A stretch of 13,516 bases of DNA from Candidatus Izemoplasmatales bacterium (GTDB taxonomy: Bacteria > Bacillota_I > Bacilli_A > Izemoplasmatales > Hujiaoplasmataceae), in NCBI GenBank assembly GCA_028702245.1, contig JAQVPE010000009.1:1-13516 (forward strand), written 5' to 3'. Under the pieces are notes generated by a model. That model was not told the origin of the DNA. It saw only the letters and a program-made list of their open reading frames with translations, and did not search any database. The translations under genes were made by a program, and so were the position numbers. Of the stretch, positions 12,010 to 13,516 are shown piece after piece (within the stretch, counting starts at the first letter, position 1; every line of letters begins with the position of its first letter).

Positions 12010-13516
12010 TTAATGTGTTACCTCTATCTGTGTTTCAAGGTCAGTTTCGTTTTCCACTACAACCTCAGTATCAGACTTAGTTTGTGTCTTAGATGTTATT
12101 TCTTTTTTTATAACTGTATCAGGTGCTATACCATAATATTTAACGAGTTCTGAAGCAATCTCCATCCATAGCGGGACTGCAGTTTCGGAAGCCCATGGGG
12201 ACTCCTGAGGTTCTCTCAGTTTGACAATTAAAGAAAAGGCTTTAGAAGATGTTAAAAAACCAACGAAAGTAGCATTGGTCCTGTTTGCTGAGTATTTACC
12301 ACCCTCAGGAATTTCTGCAGTTCCGGTTTTCCCCGATATTCTGTAATCTTTTAAAATAAAATACTTAGCTTCTCCTCCCTCCGCCGCTTTTTCGAGTAAA
12401 TCAATCATGGTATCGGAAGTCTCCTTGGAAATTACTCTTCTGATATTTTTCGGAGGAATTTCAGTCTCAAATTTTTCATCAATTATTTTTGATATTATTT
12501 TTGGCTGCATTAAATAACCACCGTTAGCGATTGCGTTAAAAGCAGTCAACACTTGCAAGGGTGTAGCAGAAACACCCTGGCCAAAAGAAATATTGGCGAT
12601 ATCAATGTCAGTCCAATCATCCTTATTTCTAAGAATACCCGTATCCTCCCCCTCTAAGTCAACCCCAGTTTTCTCACCAATACCAAAATTTGATAGATAT
12701 TTATAAAGATTGTCTCTTCCGACTTGATGCCCTACCCAAGCGGCACCAATGTTGTTAGATTTCTGCAGCAGTTCGGTGATTGTTTGTACACCATAATGTT
12801 TTCCATCCCAGTTATTAATAGTGTGAGTAGAATACACAACAGGCCCACTATCTACAAAGGTAGTTTCGGGACCAACAATATTAAGATCAACCGCAGCAGA
12901 AATTGTGAGGGGTTTCATAACTGAACCAGGCTCATAGGTTTCAGAAATAGACAAATTTTTTCTTTCAATATTTTTTCTACCTAATTTATCATCAAAAGAT
13001 TCTTCTGCGTTAAAATCTGCTGGATCATAAGTTGGATAGTTTGCCATCGCAATAATCTCTCCAGTAAATGGATCCATGACAATAACACTGCCGGAGTAAG
13101 CTTTATATTTCTCAACACCTTTTTGCAAACTTTTTTCTACTATATATTGAATAGCTCTATTTATTGTCAAAACAATATTTCTACCTTGTAAAGGAGGAAC
13201 TGTCTTATAATTGCCCATTAAAATAGGATTTCCCAAAGCATCGGTTTCTTCAACAGCTTTACCGGGTTTACCCCTTAAATCTTCATTTAAACTTCCCTCA
13301 ATTCCAAAATACCCAACTTTTTCTCCACTTTCAGTACTTCCCACAAATCCTAGGACGTGACTTGCTAAAGTTCTTTCAGGATAATATCTGACAGGGTATT
13401 CTTCAAACCCAACCCCTGATATCCCGCTCTCCTCAATTTTAATTTTCTCTTCAGAACTTACATCTCTGATGACAGGAACCCAGAAACGATCAGAAGAAAT
13501 ATAATCGTAAAAATCC
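12010..13516 (-). CDS. Class B penicillin-binding protein (FtsI/PBP2-type transpeptidase), N-terminus beyond right edge
   Basis: 501 residues are visible and the frame stays open to the window edge. The GTG at 13344 is internal, since the codons before it continue the family pattern (YPVRYYPERTLASHVLGFVGS). The visible part starts in the pedestal/dimerisation domain and covers the whole transpeptidase domain. The three active-site motifs are intact: SVMK at 12913-12924 (in EPGSVMKPLT), SNN at 12751-12759 and KTG at 12322-12330 (SGKTGTAE). The protein would cross-link peptidoglycan at the septum, anchored by an N-terminal helix not seen here. The last ~30 residues are a charged tail of Lys, Thr and Glu. 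Lines counted by eye are 33-35% GC against about 45-65% in the neighbours. From memory the ending (REPQESPWASETAVPLW, KYYGIAPD) resembles Microgenomates/Patescibacteria proteins, so transfer or an assembly join is possible. Confidence 0.9.
   Translation of the reverse strand, partial: DFYDYISSDRFWVPVIRDVSSEEKIKIEESGISGVGFEEYPVRYYPERTLASHVLGFVGSTESGEKVGYFGIEGSLNEDLRGKPGKAVEETDALGNPILMGNYKTVPPLQGRNIVLTINRAIQYIVEKSLQKGVEKYKAYSGSVIVMDPFTGEIIAMANYPTYDPADFNAEESFDDKLGRKNIERKNLSISETYEPGSVMKPLTISAAVDLNIVGPETTFVDSGPVVYSTHTINNWDGKHYGVQTITELLQKSNNIGAAWVGHQVGRDNLYKYLSNFGIGEKTGVDLEGEDTGILRNKDDWTDIDIANISFGQGVSATPLQVLTAFNAIANGGYLMQPKIISKIIDEKFETEIPPKNIRRVISKETSDTMIDLLEKAAEGGEAKYFILKDYRISGKTGTAEIPEGGKYSANRTNATFVGFLTSSKAFSLIVKLREPQESPWASETAVPLWMEIASELVKYYGIAPDTVIKKEITSKTQTKSDTEVVVENETDLETQIEVTH

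Noticed and set aside
13342..13344. GTG as start codon of the penicillin-binding protein
   Set aside because: The frame is open without a stop to the window edge, and the upstream codons encode typical pedestal-domain sequence, so the gene simply continues past the window.

Overview
The window looks like chromosomal DNA from a free-living, low-complexity Firmicutes/Mollicutes-type bacterium. Acholeplasma/'Izemoplasma'-like relatives are my best guess, from the protein mix: a lipoprotein endonuclease I with InlB-like repeats, an EFR1-type flavodoxin-ferredoxin, a PlsC-like acyltransferase with a zinc ribbon, and Listeria-Bacteroides repeat proteins. Genes have strong AAGGAG-type ribosome binding sites and TATAAT -10 boxes. 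TGA is used as a stop and TGG for Trp, so the standard code applies. The taxonomic call is an inference; no rRNA or marker set is present beyond bL25. The window holds eleven protein genes, two of them cut by its edges. No tRNA, rRNA, CRISPR, insertion sequence or riboswitch was recognised, and no gap over 300 bases lacks a gene.

Layout. Positions 1-1340 (minus): the start of an unidentified membrane-anchored protein preceded by a five-helix membrane protein with a DUF1566/Lcl_C-like outer domain, probably one transcript. 1341-1555: a divergent promoter region with an inverted repeat. 1556-3664 (plus): a surface lipoprotein ending in an endonuclease I domain. 3735-4646 (minus): an EFR1-family protein. 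4827-6050 (minus): an unusual fusion of a degenerate threonine-synthase-like domain, whose PLP lysine is lost, to a GNAT acetyltransferase. 6302-7984 (plus): a five-helix membrane protein with an outer calcineurin-like phosphoesterase. 8090-9238 (plus): PlsC-like acyltransferase. 9370-9963 (plus): ribosomal protein bL25 (CTC type) with a clear terminator. 10111-11817 (plus): a two-gene operon of a secreted Ig/InlB-repeat protein and a membrane-anchored Ca2+-dependent PI-PLC-like enzyme. 12010-13516 (minus): the C-terminal three quarters or so of a class B penicillin-binding protein (FtsI/PBP2 type) that runs off the right edge.

Functionally, the nuclease, phosphoesterase and phospholipase-like enzymes all appear to act outside the membrane. 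With PlsC on the inside, they would suit an organism that scavenges nucleic acids, phosphate and lipids from its surroundings. The two observations most worth a second look are the pseudo-PLP/GNAT fusion and the right-hand penicillin-binding protein gene. The latter is clearly more AT-rich than its neighbours, resembles Patescibacteria/Microgenomates proteins from memory, and sits next to an orphan promoter. It is either a transferred gene or an assembly join near 11.9-12.0 kb.
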